The translations under genes and the position numbers were made by a program. A model generated the notes under the pieces. The model ran no database searches, had not been told where the DNA came from, and saw only the letters and a list, made by a program, of their open reading frames with translations. Below, in pieces: positions 10,471-19,710 of a stretch of 64,000 nucleotides of DNA (position 1 is its first letter; each line of letters opens with the position of its first letter). Source of the stretch: Chitinophaga pinensis (lineage in GTDB: Bacteria > Bacteroidota > Bacteroidia > UKL13-3); assembly GCA_945860865.1 (NCBI GenBank), contig CAMARW010000005.1, positions 113,723 to 177,722 of the forward strand, in the 5' to 3' direction.

Positions 10471-11669
10471 GAAAAGAAATATCCTCCTAATAAACACCCC
10501 AATACAATAAGGGGCGTTGGCACTTTGGTTGACAATAATAAGAATAATGTGCCTAACAAAACGAGCATATTTTCTTCGTTTACTTGCACAGGCAAAAATA
10601 GCAAATAAGCTGATACTACCACTAAGCCCGCAGAAGTTGCATTAATTCCTTCGATGGCATTGTAAATGGGAGCAAATTTTTTAATTTGATTCCAAATGGG
10701 TAAGGCAAAAAATAAAAGTAATATGCCCGGCAAAAAAATACCAATAGTGCTAGATAACATTCCTAAAATTTGCCCTAATAAACCTGCTTCTTTCATAGAC
10801 ATGGCGCCGTTGTATGCGGCAATCGAAAAAACTGGTCCAGGACTGGCTTGAAGTAATCCTATGCCAGCTAAAAACTCAGAACCAGTCATATAATGTTTGT
10901 AGTTTACAAACTGATTAAACATTAAAGGAATAAGTGCATTTCCTCCTCCGAAAACAATGCTGCCGTACCTAAAGTTGTTCTCAAACAATAAGATTAATTT
11001 GTTTTGTGTGCCTACTCCAATAATGGCCGCCATCGCAAATATGCCTAAAAACCAAGCCAGTTTATCCCAATGTATGTTTTTAATGGGTTGCGGTTTTTCT
11101 ATCACTCCCCTTGTATTGATATAACTGGTTGTTAAGCCGCCAATAAGTAGCATAATAGGTATTAAAAAAGGTGATGATTCTAGTATCCCAACACTTGCTG
11201 TTAAAATTAAAAGCGCCCAATGGTAGTGCTTTGTTACAAACATTTGGATAAAACTATAGGCGGCATAAATCATAAAGCCACTTGCCATGGGCTGTAAATA
11301 GTTGAAAAAAGCAATTTTCGGACTATCTAATGGCATTTGTATGAGAACTATGGCCAAAGTTCCCATAAAGAGGGTAGCAGGAAATATCCAAACTAACAGG
11401 GTTAAAAACGCAAATAATGGTCCACCTAATTTGTAACCCACAGCAGTAATTGTTTGGGTAGAAGTTGGGCCTGGTAACATGCTGCAAAATGAGTTCATTT
11501 CTGCCAAATCTTGCTCGCTGATATATGCCTTTTTTACAACCAGGTTTTTCTTGAACATTGTAAAATGAACCTGTGGTCCACCAAACGCGGTGAGAGCCAG
11601 CTTGAAGACATCCAATAAAAATAGGGTTTTTTTATATTGTTTAAATGGGGCTGCCTGCATTGGCCTCAA
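10467..11669 (-). CDS. chrA: Chromate transporter (CHR) family membrane protein
   Basis: This 400-residue protein is a long-chain, two-domain CHR family member, with the duplicated pattern FLLDVFKLALTAFGGP in the first half and FRYGSIVFGGGNALIP in the second, and LPGPTSTQTITAVGYKLGG versus LQASPGPVFSIAAYNGA as the matching loops. About ten transmembrane helices are apparent. The family extrudes chromate in exchange for other anions, but many members have unknown substrates, so chromate transport is family inference. Its stop overlaps the start of the next gene (ATGA). Confidence 0.85.
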   Translation of the reverse strand: MRPMQAAPFKQYKKTLFLLDVFKLALTAFGGPQVHFTMFKKNLVVKKAYISEQDLAEMNSFCSMLPGPTSTQTITAVGYKLGGPLFAFLTLLVWIFPATLFMGTLAIVLIQMPLDSPKIAFFNYLQPMASGFMIYAAYSFIQMFVTKHYHWALLILTASVGILESSPFLIPIMLLIGGLTTSYINTRGVIEKPQPIKNIHWDKLAWFLGIFAMAAIIGVGTQNKLILLFENNFRYGSIVFGGGNALIPLMFNQFVNYKHYMTGSEFLAGIGLLQASPGPVFSIAAYNGAMSMKEAGLLGQILGMLSSTIGIFLPGILLLFFALPIWNQIKKFAPIYNAIEGINATSAGLVVVSAYLLFLPVQVNEENMLVLLGTLFLLLSTKVPTPLIVLGCLLGGYFFS

Positions 11670-11681
11670 ATTTAAGGATAA

Positions 11682-11720
11682 TAAACAAAAAAAGGCGACC
11701 TAGTCGCCTTTTTTTGTTTA
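11682..11720 (-). terminator. Strong bidirectional hairpin terminator
   Basis: An 18-base perfect inverted repeat has arms at 11682-11699 and 11703-11720 around a 3-base loop. The core is AGGCGAC / GTCGCCT flanked by seven A and seven T. It lies after the M36 protease stop on the minus strand and 13 bases upstream of the chrA-like start region, so it ends protease transcription and insulates the next gene. Confidence 0.88.
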
Positions 11721-11729
11721 TTATATTGT

Positions 11730-14354
11730 TTAGTTTATCAATAACTTCTTGTAGCCAACACCATCTGTTGTATTAATTCTTACCAAATAATAACCTGCCT
11801 CGTAAGCGTCTAACTTAACGGTAGCACTTGGTAAATGATTATTATGATTTTTGTAGGTTTGGATTAATTTACCATTTAAATCTAAAATATCTACGCTGTT
11901 AATTTTTGAACCGCCAAATACATCTACGATAAAATAAGATTGAGTTGGGTTAGGGTATAAACTTAACTGACTGTTTAAATTTAATTGATTTAATCCTGTT
12001 ACATCTGGTGGTAAATCAAATTCTTGTGTACCATCTAATCTGCTATTTGTTGAGCCTTGAATAGCACTGTAACCTAAGCCTCTTCTGGCAAATGCTTTCC
12101 ATAATAGGTCTCTATTTGCTCCATTATTGTTTAATGAATCTGCTAAAATAATTGCGTCTCTAGCATCGGCAAAGCCTGGTGAACATTTTTGCAATTTTAA
12201 ACCATCTATTACTAACTGCATGGTTTTGTTATTGCCACCTGTACCATTATACCAATCTGGATCATAACCATACTTGTCTATCATATTCCAATAAATATCA
12301 TATAACATACTGCACCAAACAGAACCTACACCATGCGGAACTGATAATGTTTTAACGCTGTTGTAGGTAACAGGATTGATGGTCATGCTTCTAGAATATC
12401 TGTAATTTCTGATACCTACACCGTTAGTATCTTGGCTAATTAGCCAAGTTCCAATTCCGCGCGACGCATTATTACCATTTTCCCATGTCCTGGTAGTTAG
12501 GGCAAGTGCAAAAAAGTCGCTCCAACCTTCGCCAGCTTGCTCTTGGTTACCTAAACAACTCGAATTGTTTGGACCACCCGTTAAACGAGTAGAAATACCA
12601 TGGCCGTATTCGTGTGCAATTACTCCATTGTCTAAATCGCTATCATAAATGATTGCTGTGTTAAAATCTGAAGAATCAAATAATATTACGTATACCGAAT
12701 CAGAACTTAAAGCTGTTTTTAACATTACACCAGTTCCAAAACCTACAAAAATAGAAGGTATAGTGATGCTATTATCTATGCCCGTAACGGCAGTAGGGGT
12801 TATGCCATTTGTATTGTGCGCTAAAATAACACCGATTGCTCCAGCCTCTTGCGCTCTTTTGATTTTAGCTCTATTGGTAGAGCTCATTGTACCGCAACTT
12901 CCGCCTCTATCAATTAAAGCAATATTACCTACTAACTCATTGCCATTAGCAATTAGGCCACAGCCAAAGTTTGTAGTAGCATTGCTGTCTCTTAATAAAA
13001 CAACTTTACCCGGTAAGCCGGTAGGACTTAATCTTGCACCTACTGCTGATTGTGGTCCAAAATATTTGCCTTTGATGCTGCTTGGATAGGTAACACCCAA
13101 AGTGTTATTTGAGGCCGAAGCACCGCTAGTTGGCCATAAAAACATTTGCATTCTACCACTATTACCGTCTGTTGGGGTAGAAAAATTAGCGTTGCTTGTT
13201 CCAGATCCATCTTGGGCATCTGCTAAAACAAAATCTCTACCTAAACCTTCGTTGGTAAAGTTCTTTTGCTGGAAATTTCCGCTCTTTTCATCAAATCCAT
13301 AATTAAAGAAGATATCGTGGATGATGTTGTTCCAATAAAATAAATTTACAATGGCAGCATTTCTGTTATCACGTGGTCTGTTACCTACTGCATAAGGGTA
13401 ATCAAAAATGAGTGAATCGCCCCCATTAGGTGAAAAGCCTGATATATTATTTGTGCCCGAAGTATCTTCTTTAGCCCAAACATTGTTTCCTCTAGTAATC
13501 AAAAATTCTGGTCCAGCAACACCATTGGTATCATGCCATCCAAAAGGTGAAGAGGCAGGATCTGCCATATTGCTCATGATGGAGCGGTTTCCTTTAGCCG
13601 GACTTTCAATAGGCAATGGGAATACGTTATAAGAACCTGTACTAGCTTTTTTGCCTAGGTTTATGGCTGGCTCGTCTTCAAAATTAAAGCCATGTTTTGC
13701 ATGTGCCTCTGCAGTTTCGTTTGCAGGGAAATTACAATGCGTTGTATAGCTTAATGATCCTAAAATTTCACCCGTTTTGGCATCCACTTTTTTGTTCCAC
13801 CAATCATTGGTTTCGTTATTTAGAAACTCTACTTGGTATACTTTCTTTAATTCATCTGAAACTGCCAAGTATCCTTCTTGAACACTTAATTTTTCTGAAG
13901 AAATACTTGGTTCCATCCAAATATATTTTCCGTTTTCAAGCGTTAAAGTTTTGTTTGAAATACTTTGTACTACAATACCTTCAGATGCCAAACCTTTTAA
14001 TAAGGCTTCGTTTGCATTTAAACTTACTTGATTATTGGTAACTCGGTTTACTGCATTGGGTATAAAATTGTGGTGCATTACAATTAATTTACCCTCTTTG
14101 GTGAAATGCAAATCTGCTTGCGCATTTAGTATTTCTAAACCATTTAACTGTTGGTTAACGTAAACGTGGGTTACGCCATTGTGCTTAGTTTGGTACTGAC
14201 TATTAACCCTAATATTTACTTGGCTTGAACCAATAAATTTTAGATTCTCTAGTTCATTTCTTAAATTTTGCTGAATTTGATTCTGCGATAGTTGTGCTTG
14301 AGCAGAGCTTGCTAAAACAAAAATTCCCAATAAGTTTAGTAGTTTTTTTTTCAT
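11730..14354 (-). CDS. Secreted M36 (fungalysin-type) metalloprotease with PA insert and T9SS type A sorting domain
   Basis: The 874-residue precursor has a signal peptide (1-20, ending AQA), an FTP-like inhibitory propeptide (about 50-190), and an M36 peptidase domain with the zinc motif HEYGH starting at His581 and the third ligand in GEGWSDFF shortly after. A PA (protease-associated) domain is inserted at about 420-540, recognisable from GNIALIDRGGSCG and AGAIGVILAHN. The last 80 residues (LYPNPTQSYFIVDV ... GYKKLLIN) are a Por secretion-system type A sorting domain, so the product should be exported across the outer membrane by the T9SS and anchored or released. It is probably monocistronic, with a terminator just downstream. 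Confidence 0.94.
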   Translation of the reverse strand: MKKKLLNLLGIFVLASSAQAQLSQNQIQQNLRNELENLKFIGSSQVNIRVNSQYQTKHNGVTHVYVNQQLNGLEILNAQADLHFTKEGKLIVMHHNFIPNAVNRVTNNQVSLNANEALLKGLASEGIVVQSISNKTLTLENGKYIWMEPSISSEKLSVQEGYLAVSDELKKVYQVEFLNNETNDWWNKKVDAKTGEILGSLSYTTHCNFPANETAEAHAKHGFNFEDEPAINLGKKASTGSYNVFPLPIESPAKGNRSIMSNMADPASSPFGWHDTNGVAGPEFLITRGNNVWAKEDTSGTNNISGFSPNGGDSLIFDYPYAVGNRPRDNRNAAIVNLFYWNNIIHDIFFNYGFDEKSGNFQQKNFTNEGLGRDFVLADAQDGSGTSNANFSTPTDGNSGRMQMFLWPTSGASASNNTLGVTYPSSIKGKYFGPQSAVGARLSPTGLPGKVVLLRDSNATTNFGCGLIANGNELVGNIALIDRGGSCGTMSSTNRAKIKRAQEAGAIGVILAHNTNGITPTAVTGIDNSITIPSIFVGFGTGVMLKTALSSDSVYVILFDSSDFNTAIIYDSDLDNGVIAHEYGHGISTRLTGGPNNSSCLGNQEQAGEGWSDFFALALTTRTWENGNNASRGIGTWLISQDTNGVGIRNYRYSRSMTINPVTYNSVKTLSVPHGVGSVWCSMLYDIYWNMIDKYGYDPDWYNGTGGNNKTMQLVIDGLKLQKCSPGFADARDAIILADSLNNNGANRDLLWKAFARRGLGYSAIQGSTNSRLDGTQEFDLPPDVTGLNQLNLNSQLSLYPNPTQSYFIVDVFGGSKINSVDILDLNGKLIQTYKNHNNHLPSATVKLDAYEAGYYLVRINTTDGVGYKKLLIN

Positions 14355-14375
14355 ATTATTTTACTTGTGTAAAAT

Positions 14376-14400
14376 GTTAAGTTAATTTTTAAGACTTAAC
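14376..14400. repeat. Short inverted repeat upstream of the M36 protease
   Basis: GTTAAGT at 14376-14382 and ACTTAAC at 14394-14400 form a 7-base inverted repeat with an 11-base spacer, 22 bases upstream of the protease ATG. It could be an operator or a hairpin in the leader; no regulator can be named. Confidence 0.35.
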
Positions 14401-14503
14401 AAAATCAAATATCTAATTTTTGAACTATTACACCAAAATAAAGTTAATTTTTCACTAAAAAAAGCTAAAAAATTACAAATTAAATGTAGATTAATGCTGT
14501 AGT

Positions 14504-15742
14504 TTATTCACTACTAGTTGGTTCAGACAAATGTTGATGTATGGCTAAAAGATAAAAGCTCAATACATAGGCTACTCCAATTTGGGTTACGAGGGGAGAT
14601 TCTACTAGAAAATATAAAAATGAAAGTAATAAATGAGTGGAAAGTATGGTGTTTTTATAAGCTTTTTGTATTAACAAAGGGCCAAAAAATCCGATAATAA
14701 AAAGTACTAATCCAATTACTCCAATGGCAGCTAAATAATATAAAAATTGATTGTGCGGGATGATTGGTTTACTTACATCGGGGTGTTTTTCTGCAAAAAT
14801 TTGCAGGTTTAAATCTTCTATATCCCCAAGACCGCATCCTAACCAAATATTAGTGCTTTGATTAATTTGAAGGGCATTTTGATAGCTTATTATTCTACTG
14901 GATAAGCTTTGGTTATTCGCGCTTCCTTCACTATTCATTGATTGTATATCTTTAGTGGTATTAGTAATTTTATTGCTTACCGTTGGAGATAAGTAAAGGG
15001 TGGCCAAACCTATTGATAACAATGAAATTCCAATATAAATGGCAAGCTTAATTTGCTTCTTTTGAAAAATCAAATTTAATATCTCTAAACCAATTAAAAT
15101 ATATAAGCTAAGCAATCCACTGCGTACTGAAAATACATGTACAAAAATGAATAGAAATGCGCCAACAAATAATAAAACAGGTTTTTCTTTTTTGAAAATG
15201 ATTGTTTCTTTTTCTTGCAGTAAGTAATAGCATAAATAAATGGCGAAAACATTCATTAAGCTATAAGTTGGATGATGAGAAACCAAGGTTGGCATAACTT
15301 TACTCTCAAGGTACATTTGATTAATAACGGATTGATTTGCTAAGTAGTTGAGAAAGGCATAGCCACTAATTAAAAAGGTGCCACCAACAAAGAAAGCAAG
15401 TACCTGCAAATATCTTATTCTAGATAATGCTGGAATTTTAATAAAGGCTAAAGGAAGCAGTAAAAATGGAATGGCAATCTGAATTTTTTGCATCCAATAA
15501 TTGGTATTACTGGAATAAAAATAGGAGGGTAACAAAATCCAAAAACAGAGGGTTAATAAATAATAGGGAATCTTACTTTTGTCTTGGTTCAGCCCTTGTT
15601 TTTGTAACCAATAAAATATTCCTAAAACCACCAAACCAGCCATGCTTAAACTGGGAAGTATTCTTATTACGTCTATTAAAAACAATCCTGCAATAAGCAG
15701 TAAACAGAGTATAAAAAACAAATTACTTCTAAGTTTTTCCAT
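14504..15742 (-). CDS. O-antigen ligase / polymerase-like membrane protein
   Basis: This 412-residue protein has ten or more transmembrane helices and a large extracytoplasmic loop at about 255-325, the layout of the Wzy_C family (O-antigen ligase WaaL, polymerase Wzy, PglL-type oligosaccharyltransferases). FVHVFSVRSGLLSLY carries the conserved Arg and the loop contains WLGCGLGD and PHNQFLYYLA, which resemble the family's GxG and His region. It lies 2 bases after the glycosyltransferase gene and ends the minus-strand run that begins at phoH. Ligase versus polymerase cannot be decided from sequence. Confidence 0.8.
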   Translation of the reverse strand: MEKLRSNLFFILCLLLIAGLFLIDVIRILPSLSMAGLVVLGIFYWLQKQGLNQDKSKIPYYLLTLCFWILLPSYFYSSNTNYWMQKIQIAIPFLLLPLAFIKIPALSRIRYLQVLAFFVGGTFLISGYAFLNYLANQSVINQMYLESKVMPTLVSHHPTYSLMNVFAIYLCYYLLQEKETIIFKKEKPVLLFVGAFLFIFVHVFSVRSGLLSLYILIGLEILNLIFQKKQIKLAIYIGISLLSIGLATLYLSPTVSNKITNTTKDIQSMNSEGSANNQSLSSRIISYQNALQINQSTNIWLGCGLGDIEDLNLQIFAEKHPDVSKPIIPHNQFLYYLAAIGVIGLVLFIIGFFGPLLIQKAYKNTILSTHLLLSFLYFLVESPLVTQIGVAYVLSFYLLAIHQHLSEPTSSE

Positions 15743-15744
15743 TC

Positions 15745-16614
15745 TTAAATAAGTTTATAATTTTTATACTCACCTATTCTATAACCTGTTTTCTGTTCAA
15801 TCCAAAATAAACACTTGTGTTTTAAATTCACTTTTTTTTGTTTGAACCTAGGTTGATAATCCCAGTTTTTATTGAGAATACGCTGTTCCATACAAGTTGG
15901 TTGTTTCTCTTTAAAAACCTCCAACGAACTTATTTCACTGTAGTCAAAGTCGTTTATAGCTTCTTCTTGGGCAGCAATCCATTGATCAGAATGCCAAAGC
16001 TGGTGGAAGTCTTTAATTTTTTTCTTCATAATTTCGGGTGTACGCACCCAACCATAGTGAAAAATTTCGGCTTTAATTTTTTTCACATTGAGTTTTTTAC
16101 CTGCCATTCTAAAACCTTGTGCATCTCTGTAAGAGTGAATAGCGGGCAGGTTTCTAATTACCCTAATTTCGTGCCTGTAAAAGCCTCTAGATTTGGCTAC
16201 ATAATTAAAGTTTCCGAAAAAGTGTTGGTAAGAAAATAGCAATCCTTCAACTTTTTGATTGTTTTTGAAGGTTTGCATGGCTTCCAATATATTAGGATAA
16301 AACACCTCATTAACCACTTCATCTGCTTGAATATAAAAACACCAATCGGCCTCGGGGCTGATAAGGTTTTTAGCTTTATCTGTTTCTACAGCAAGCACCG
16401 TTCCGCCTTCTCTCAATGTATCATCCCAAATAGAATGGTATATTTTAATTTTGTTTGAACCAATAGATTGGATCAAGCCAAGTGTATTATCTTCTGATTG
16501 TCCAACTAAAACAATTATTTCATCACAAATAGGCAATATAGATTGGATAGACTCCACCACTGGATAATCATATTTCTCTGCATTTCTTACAATGGTAAAT
16601 CCGCTTACAAACAT
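15745..16614 (-). CDS. Glycosyltransferase family 2-like protein
   Basis: The 289-residue protein starts FVSGFTIVRNAEKYDYPVVE and continues with the nucleotide-sugar fold EIIVLVGQSEDNT; WCFYIQADEVVNE at about 95 is the DxD-equivalent. No membrane segment is visible, so it is presumably cytoplasmic and adds a sugar to a lipid-linked glycan. It begins on the base after the ABC permease stop and is followed by the O-antigen ligase-like gene, which supports a polysaccharide role. The sugar is unknown. Confidence 0.82.
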   Translation of the reverse strand: MFVSGFTIVRNAEKYDYPVVESIQSILPICDEIIVLVGQSEDNTLGLIQSIGSNKIKIYHSIWDDTLREGGTVLAVETDKAKNLISPEADWCFYIQADEVVNEVFYPNILEAMQTFKNNQKVEGLLFSYQHFFGNFNYVAKSRGFYRHEIRVIRNLPAIHSYRDAQGFRMAGKKLNVKKIKAEIFHYGWVRTPEIMKKKIKDFHQLWHSDQWIAAQEEAINDFDYSEISSLEVFKEKQPTCMEQRILNKNWDYQPRFKQKKVNLKHKCLFWIEQKTGYRIGEYKNYKLI

Positions 16615-17883
16615 TTATTTTGCTCTTATGGCCTCCACTGGATCTAATTGAGATGCGCTGTATGCTGGAATAAACCCTGAAACAATGCCTATGCTCACTG
16701 ATACAATTAAGCCTGTTATTATATTTTCACTGCTTAAAAATAGATTTAAATCGAGGTAGTTTTTTACGCCTAATGTAATTAAAAATACGGTTATTAAGCC
16801 AATGGTTCCTCCCACTAAACAGAGGATAATTGCTTCTACTAAAAACTCAATCAAGATAAAGTAGTTTTTGGCTCCCAATGATTTCTGAATACCTATTTGT
16901 TGAGTTCTTTCTTTTACACTAACAAACATAATATTTGCAATACCAAAGCCACCCACTAATATGGCAAAGAGACCAATAATCCAGCCACCTAGTGAAACAA
17001 CACTAAACAAACTTTTGAGCGGTTTAGAAAGTAAGGTTGTTTTATTGATAGCAAAATCTGCTTCTTCATTGGGTCTCAGTTTTCGTATGGATCGCATTAC
17101 GCCTTTTAACTCGTTTTCTAATAAATTAACGTTTACGCCCTCTTTGGCTTTAACCTGAATGCGGCTATTTACCATATTACTATTGAGCCTTAAAAAGTTA
17201 GATGCTGTTTTTATCGGTATCAAAAACACATTATCCATGCTGTTGCTTAACATGCTTTCTCCTTCTTTTTTAAATAAGCCAATAACCCTATACTTTTTTC
17301 CTTTTATGCTTATAAATCTATCAATAGCTTTAATTGTAGGAAATAAATTTTCTGCAATGGCTGATCCAATCATAACAACTTGCTCCCCATTCTTCGATTC
17401 ATTTTCACTAAAGAATCGGCCTTCTTCCAATTCAAATTCTCTAACACCAGGGTAACCAAGTGAAACAGCCATACCTGTTACATTTTCTGCGCTTAAATTG
17501 CTGTATTTTACGGTTGCTTGAGGAAGGTTAATGCTTAAAGCAAGTGCTTTTGCTAAGGTTACCTGCTTTTCTAATTTTTTTAATTCATCTAGGGTAGGGT
17601 TGGGTCTATTTATATATTTCCACCATTTATAGGATGATCCAAATTCCCACGGCCATTTTTCTATTATAGCAACATCTTTGCCCAAACTGTCTACACTATC
17701 TTGTAGGTTTTTCTCCAATGAATCAACAATGCTTAGAACCATGATGATGCAAAATATACCGATAGTGATGCCCAAGGTAGAAAGAAAGGTTCTTATAGGA
17801 TTACCTCTTAATGCAGAAATAGCCGCAACTGCGCTTTCTTTAAGTTGCCCACTAATTACCTTCCATTCATTCAGCTTGTACAT
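16615..17883 (-). CDS. ABC transporter permease, MacB/FtsX type
   Basis: The 422-residue protein has an N-terminal helix (AISALRGNPIRTFLSTLGITIG), a large periplasmic MacB_PCD domain (about 60-260) and three C-terminal helices with VSVKERTQQIGIQKSLGA and SASQLDPVEAIRAK, the FtsX signature. Such permeases work with a separate ATPase to move lipoproteins, antibiotics or to transmit force. No ATP-binding subunit is adjacent: the upstream gene is phoH and the downstream gene a glycosyltransferase. The substrate cannot be inferred. Confidence 0.88.
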   Translation of the reverse strand: MYKLNEWKVISGQLKESAVAAISALRGNPIRTFLSTLGITIGIFCIIMVLSIVDSLEKNLQDSVDSLGKDVAIIEKWPWEFGSSYKWWKYINRPNPTLDELKKLEKQVTLAKALALSINLPQATVKYSNLSAENVTGMAVSLGYPGVREFELEEGRFFSENESKNGEQVVMIGSAIAENLFPTIKAIDRFISIKGKKYRVIGLFKKEGESMLSNSMDNVFLIPIKTASNFLRLNSNMVNSRIQVKAKEGVNVNLLENELKGVMRSIRKLRPNEEADFAINKTTLLSKPLKSLFSVVSLGGWIIGLFAILVGGFGIANIMFVSVKERTQQIGIQKSLGAKNYFILIEFLVEAIILCLVGGTIGLITVFLITLGVKNYLDLNLFLSSENIITGLIVSVSIGIVSGFIPAYSASQLDPVEAIRAK

Positions 17884-17912
17884 GTTTTACTTTTTAATTT
17901 TTTAACTTATTC

Positions 17913-18872
17913 TTAGCTGCTTTTGTCGTATGCCATAATAATATTCTTCACTAATTTATGCCTAACCACATCTTCAAATGTAAGGTAGGCAAATTCAATT
18001 CCTTTAATGCCTTCCAAAATAGAAACTGCTTTTACCAAGCCCGACATGTTCTTTCGGGGTAAATCAATTTGGGTAAGATCGCCGGTAATAATAAATTTAG
18101 CATTAGGACCCATGCGTGTTAAAAACATTTTGAGTTGCAAATCTGTAGCGTTTTGGGCTTCATCTAAAATTACATAAGCATTGTCTAATGTTCTACCTCG
18201 CATAAAAGCCATTGGTGCAATTTCTATTACCCTTGTTTCTATATATGATTTTAATTTATCTGCCGGAATCATGTCGTCTAAAGCATCATATAATGGCCTT
18301 AAATACGGGTCGATTTTTTCTTTTAAATCACCCGGCAAAAACCCTAAGTTTTCGCCAGCTTCAACTGCTGGCCTGGCTAAAATAATACGTTTAATTTCTT
18401 TGTTTTTGAGGGCTCTAACAGCAAGGGCCACCGCGGTATAAGTTTTTCCTGTTCCAGCCGGACCAATTGCAAAAAGGATATCATTTTGGTTCATGAGTGC
18501 AACCATTTTCTTTTGATTGGGCGTTTTGGCTTTAATTACTTTAGCATGGTTTCCATATAAAATAACCTCACCACCCTCTGCAATATCATTTTTTAATGCA
18601 GGAGGGTTATCTTTAATTAAGGTGCCTAAAAATAATGCTTCCAGCTGGGAATCACTGATATTACCATTGCTACTAATATGTTGCTGTAATTGCTCAAATT
18701 TCTCTTCAAAAAGTAATATGTCGGAACCGTTGCCTTGCAAAATAATTTGATTACCTCTAGCAACAATTTTTAATTGCGGAAAGTGTATTTGAAAAGATTT
18801 TAAGTTATGATTGTGAACACCCAAGACCTCTGTTGGGTCTATATGTTCAATAAAGATTTCTTTGTTGTTCAA
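17913..18872 (-). CDS. phoH: PhoH family ATPase
   Basis: This 319-residue protein has an N-terminal KH-like/RNA-binding segment (about 1-110) and a PhoH ATPase core: Walker A GPAGTGKTYTAVAL at about 136-150 and Walker B AYVILDEAQNAT. Family members are linked to RNA metabolism and phosphate or stress responses; the exact reaction is not settled. It is first in a minus-strand run with an ABC permease and two polysaccharide genes. It diverges from the SAM hydrolase gene with only 46 bases between the starts. Confidence 0.93.
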   Translation of the reverse strand: MNNKEIFIEHIDPTEVLGVHNHNLKSFQIHFPQLKIVARGNQIILQGNGSDILLFEEKFEQLQQHISSNGNISDSQLEALFLGTLIKDNPPALKNDIAEGGEVILYGNHAKVIKAKTPNQKKMVALMNQNDILFAIGPAGTGKTYTAVALAVRALKNKEIKRIILARPAVEAGENLGFLPGDLKEKIDPYLRPLYDALDDMIPADKLKSYIETRVIEIAPMAFMRGRTLDNAYVILDEAQNATDLQLKMFLTRMGPNAKFIITGDLTQIDLPRKNMSGLVKAVSILEGIKGIEFAYLTFEDVVRHKLVKNIIMAYDKSS

Positions 18873-18918
18873 TTTGTGCTTTAGTTGCTGTTAATTTGTA
18901 CAAAAATAATAAAAGATA

Positions 18919-19710
18919 TTGAACTCTGTTATTACAATTATTTCCGACTATGGTATAGGTAGTCCTTATGCCGCTGCATTAATGGGAATGGGATTGAAAA
19001 TTATGCCCGATGCCAAAATAATTGAGATATCTCACCAGGTAAATCCGTTTGATTTGGTTCAGGCTGCCTTTTTGTTAAAGTCTGTTTATCGTAATTTTCC
19101 CGCCGGAACTTGTCACCTTATTGGAGTAGATGCAAATATTAATTTACACAAGCAAGTTATTTGGATAACCCACGAAGGGCAGCATTTTATAGGAGCTGAT
19201 AATGGGGTTTTTTCTTTATTGTTTGATGAACCCATCCAAGAAATTTTTAAAGTGAATGAAGATTTGTTATCCAAAAACGATTTGTTTCCTGAGAAAAACT
19301 TCTTTTTGCCTTTAATTGCTCGGTTTCTTCAAGAGGGTTCTGTAAATTCTTTCGCTAAACCTGGTAATTTTACTAAAGAATTGCAAAGTATGAATGCTGT
19401 TTGGGATGATTATTCATTGGGCGGTGCGGTAATGTTCGTAGATGCTTATCAAAATGCCATTACCAATATTAAAAAGGATGTTTTTAACCAAGCCTCTAAA
19501 GGCAGACCTTTCAAATTATATTACTGGAGTAAACATTATATAGAAAAAATAAGCAAACATTTTAACGATGAAGAAGCAGGGGAGGATCTGCTACTATACA
19601 ATGAAAATGATTATCTAATTATTTCAATGAACCGAGGCAAAGGCGCGCAATTATTGGGCCTTAAACCTGGTTCAAAAATTATCATCAATTTTGAAGACAC
19701 ATTAAATTAA
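18919..19710 (+). CDS. SAM hydrolase / SAM hydroxide adenosyltransferase family (DUF62)
   Basis: The 263-residue protein belongs to the family of fluorinase, chlorinase and SAM hydroxide adenosyltransferases. Members in ordinary bacteria cleave S-adenosylmethionine to adenosine and methionine. The N-terminal SDYGIGSPYAAALMGMG and VNPFDLVQAAFLLKSVYR, and the mid-protein GADNGVFSLL, are family motifs. It starts with TTG at 18919, since family members begin directly with the beta strand seen here (NSVITIISDYG). Its end overlaps the convergent NtrC-type gene by 4 bases. Confidence 0.88.
   Translation: MNSVITIISDYGIGSPYAAALMGMGLKIMPDAKIIEISHQVNPFDLVQAAFLLKSVYRNFPAGTCHLIGVDANINLHKQVIWITHEGQHFIGADNGVFSLLFDEPIQEIFKVNEDLLSKNDLFPEKNFFLPLIARFLQEGSVNSFAKPGNFTKELQSMNAVWDDYSLGGAVMFVDAYQNAITNIKKDVFNQASKGRPFKLYYWSKHYIEKISKHFNDEEAGEDLLLYNENDYLIISMNRGKGAQLLGLKPGSKIIINFEDTLN

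Noticed and set aside
12649..13632. Several plus-strand frames over the M36 protease
   Set aside because: They oppose conserved M36 and PA domain sequence and have no signals of their own.
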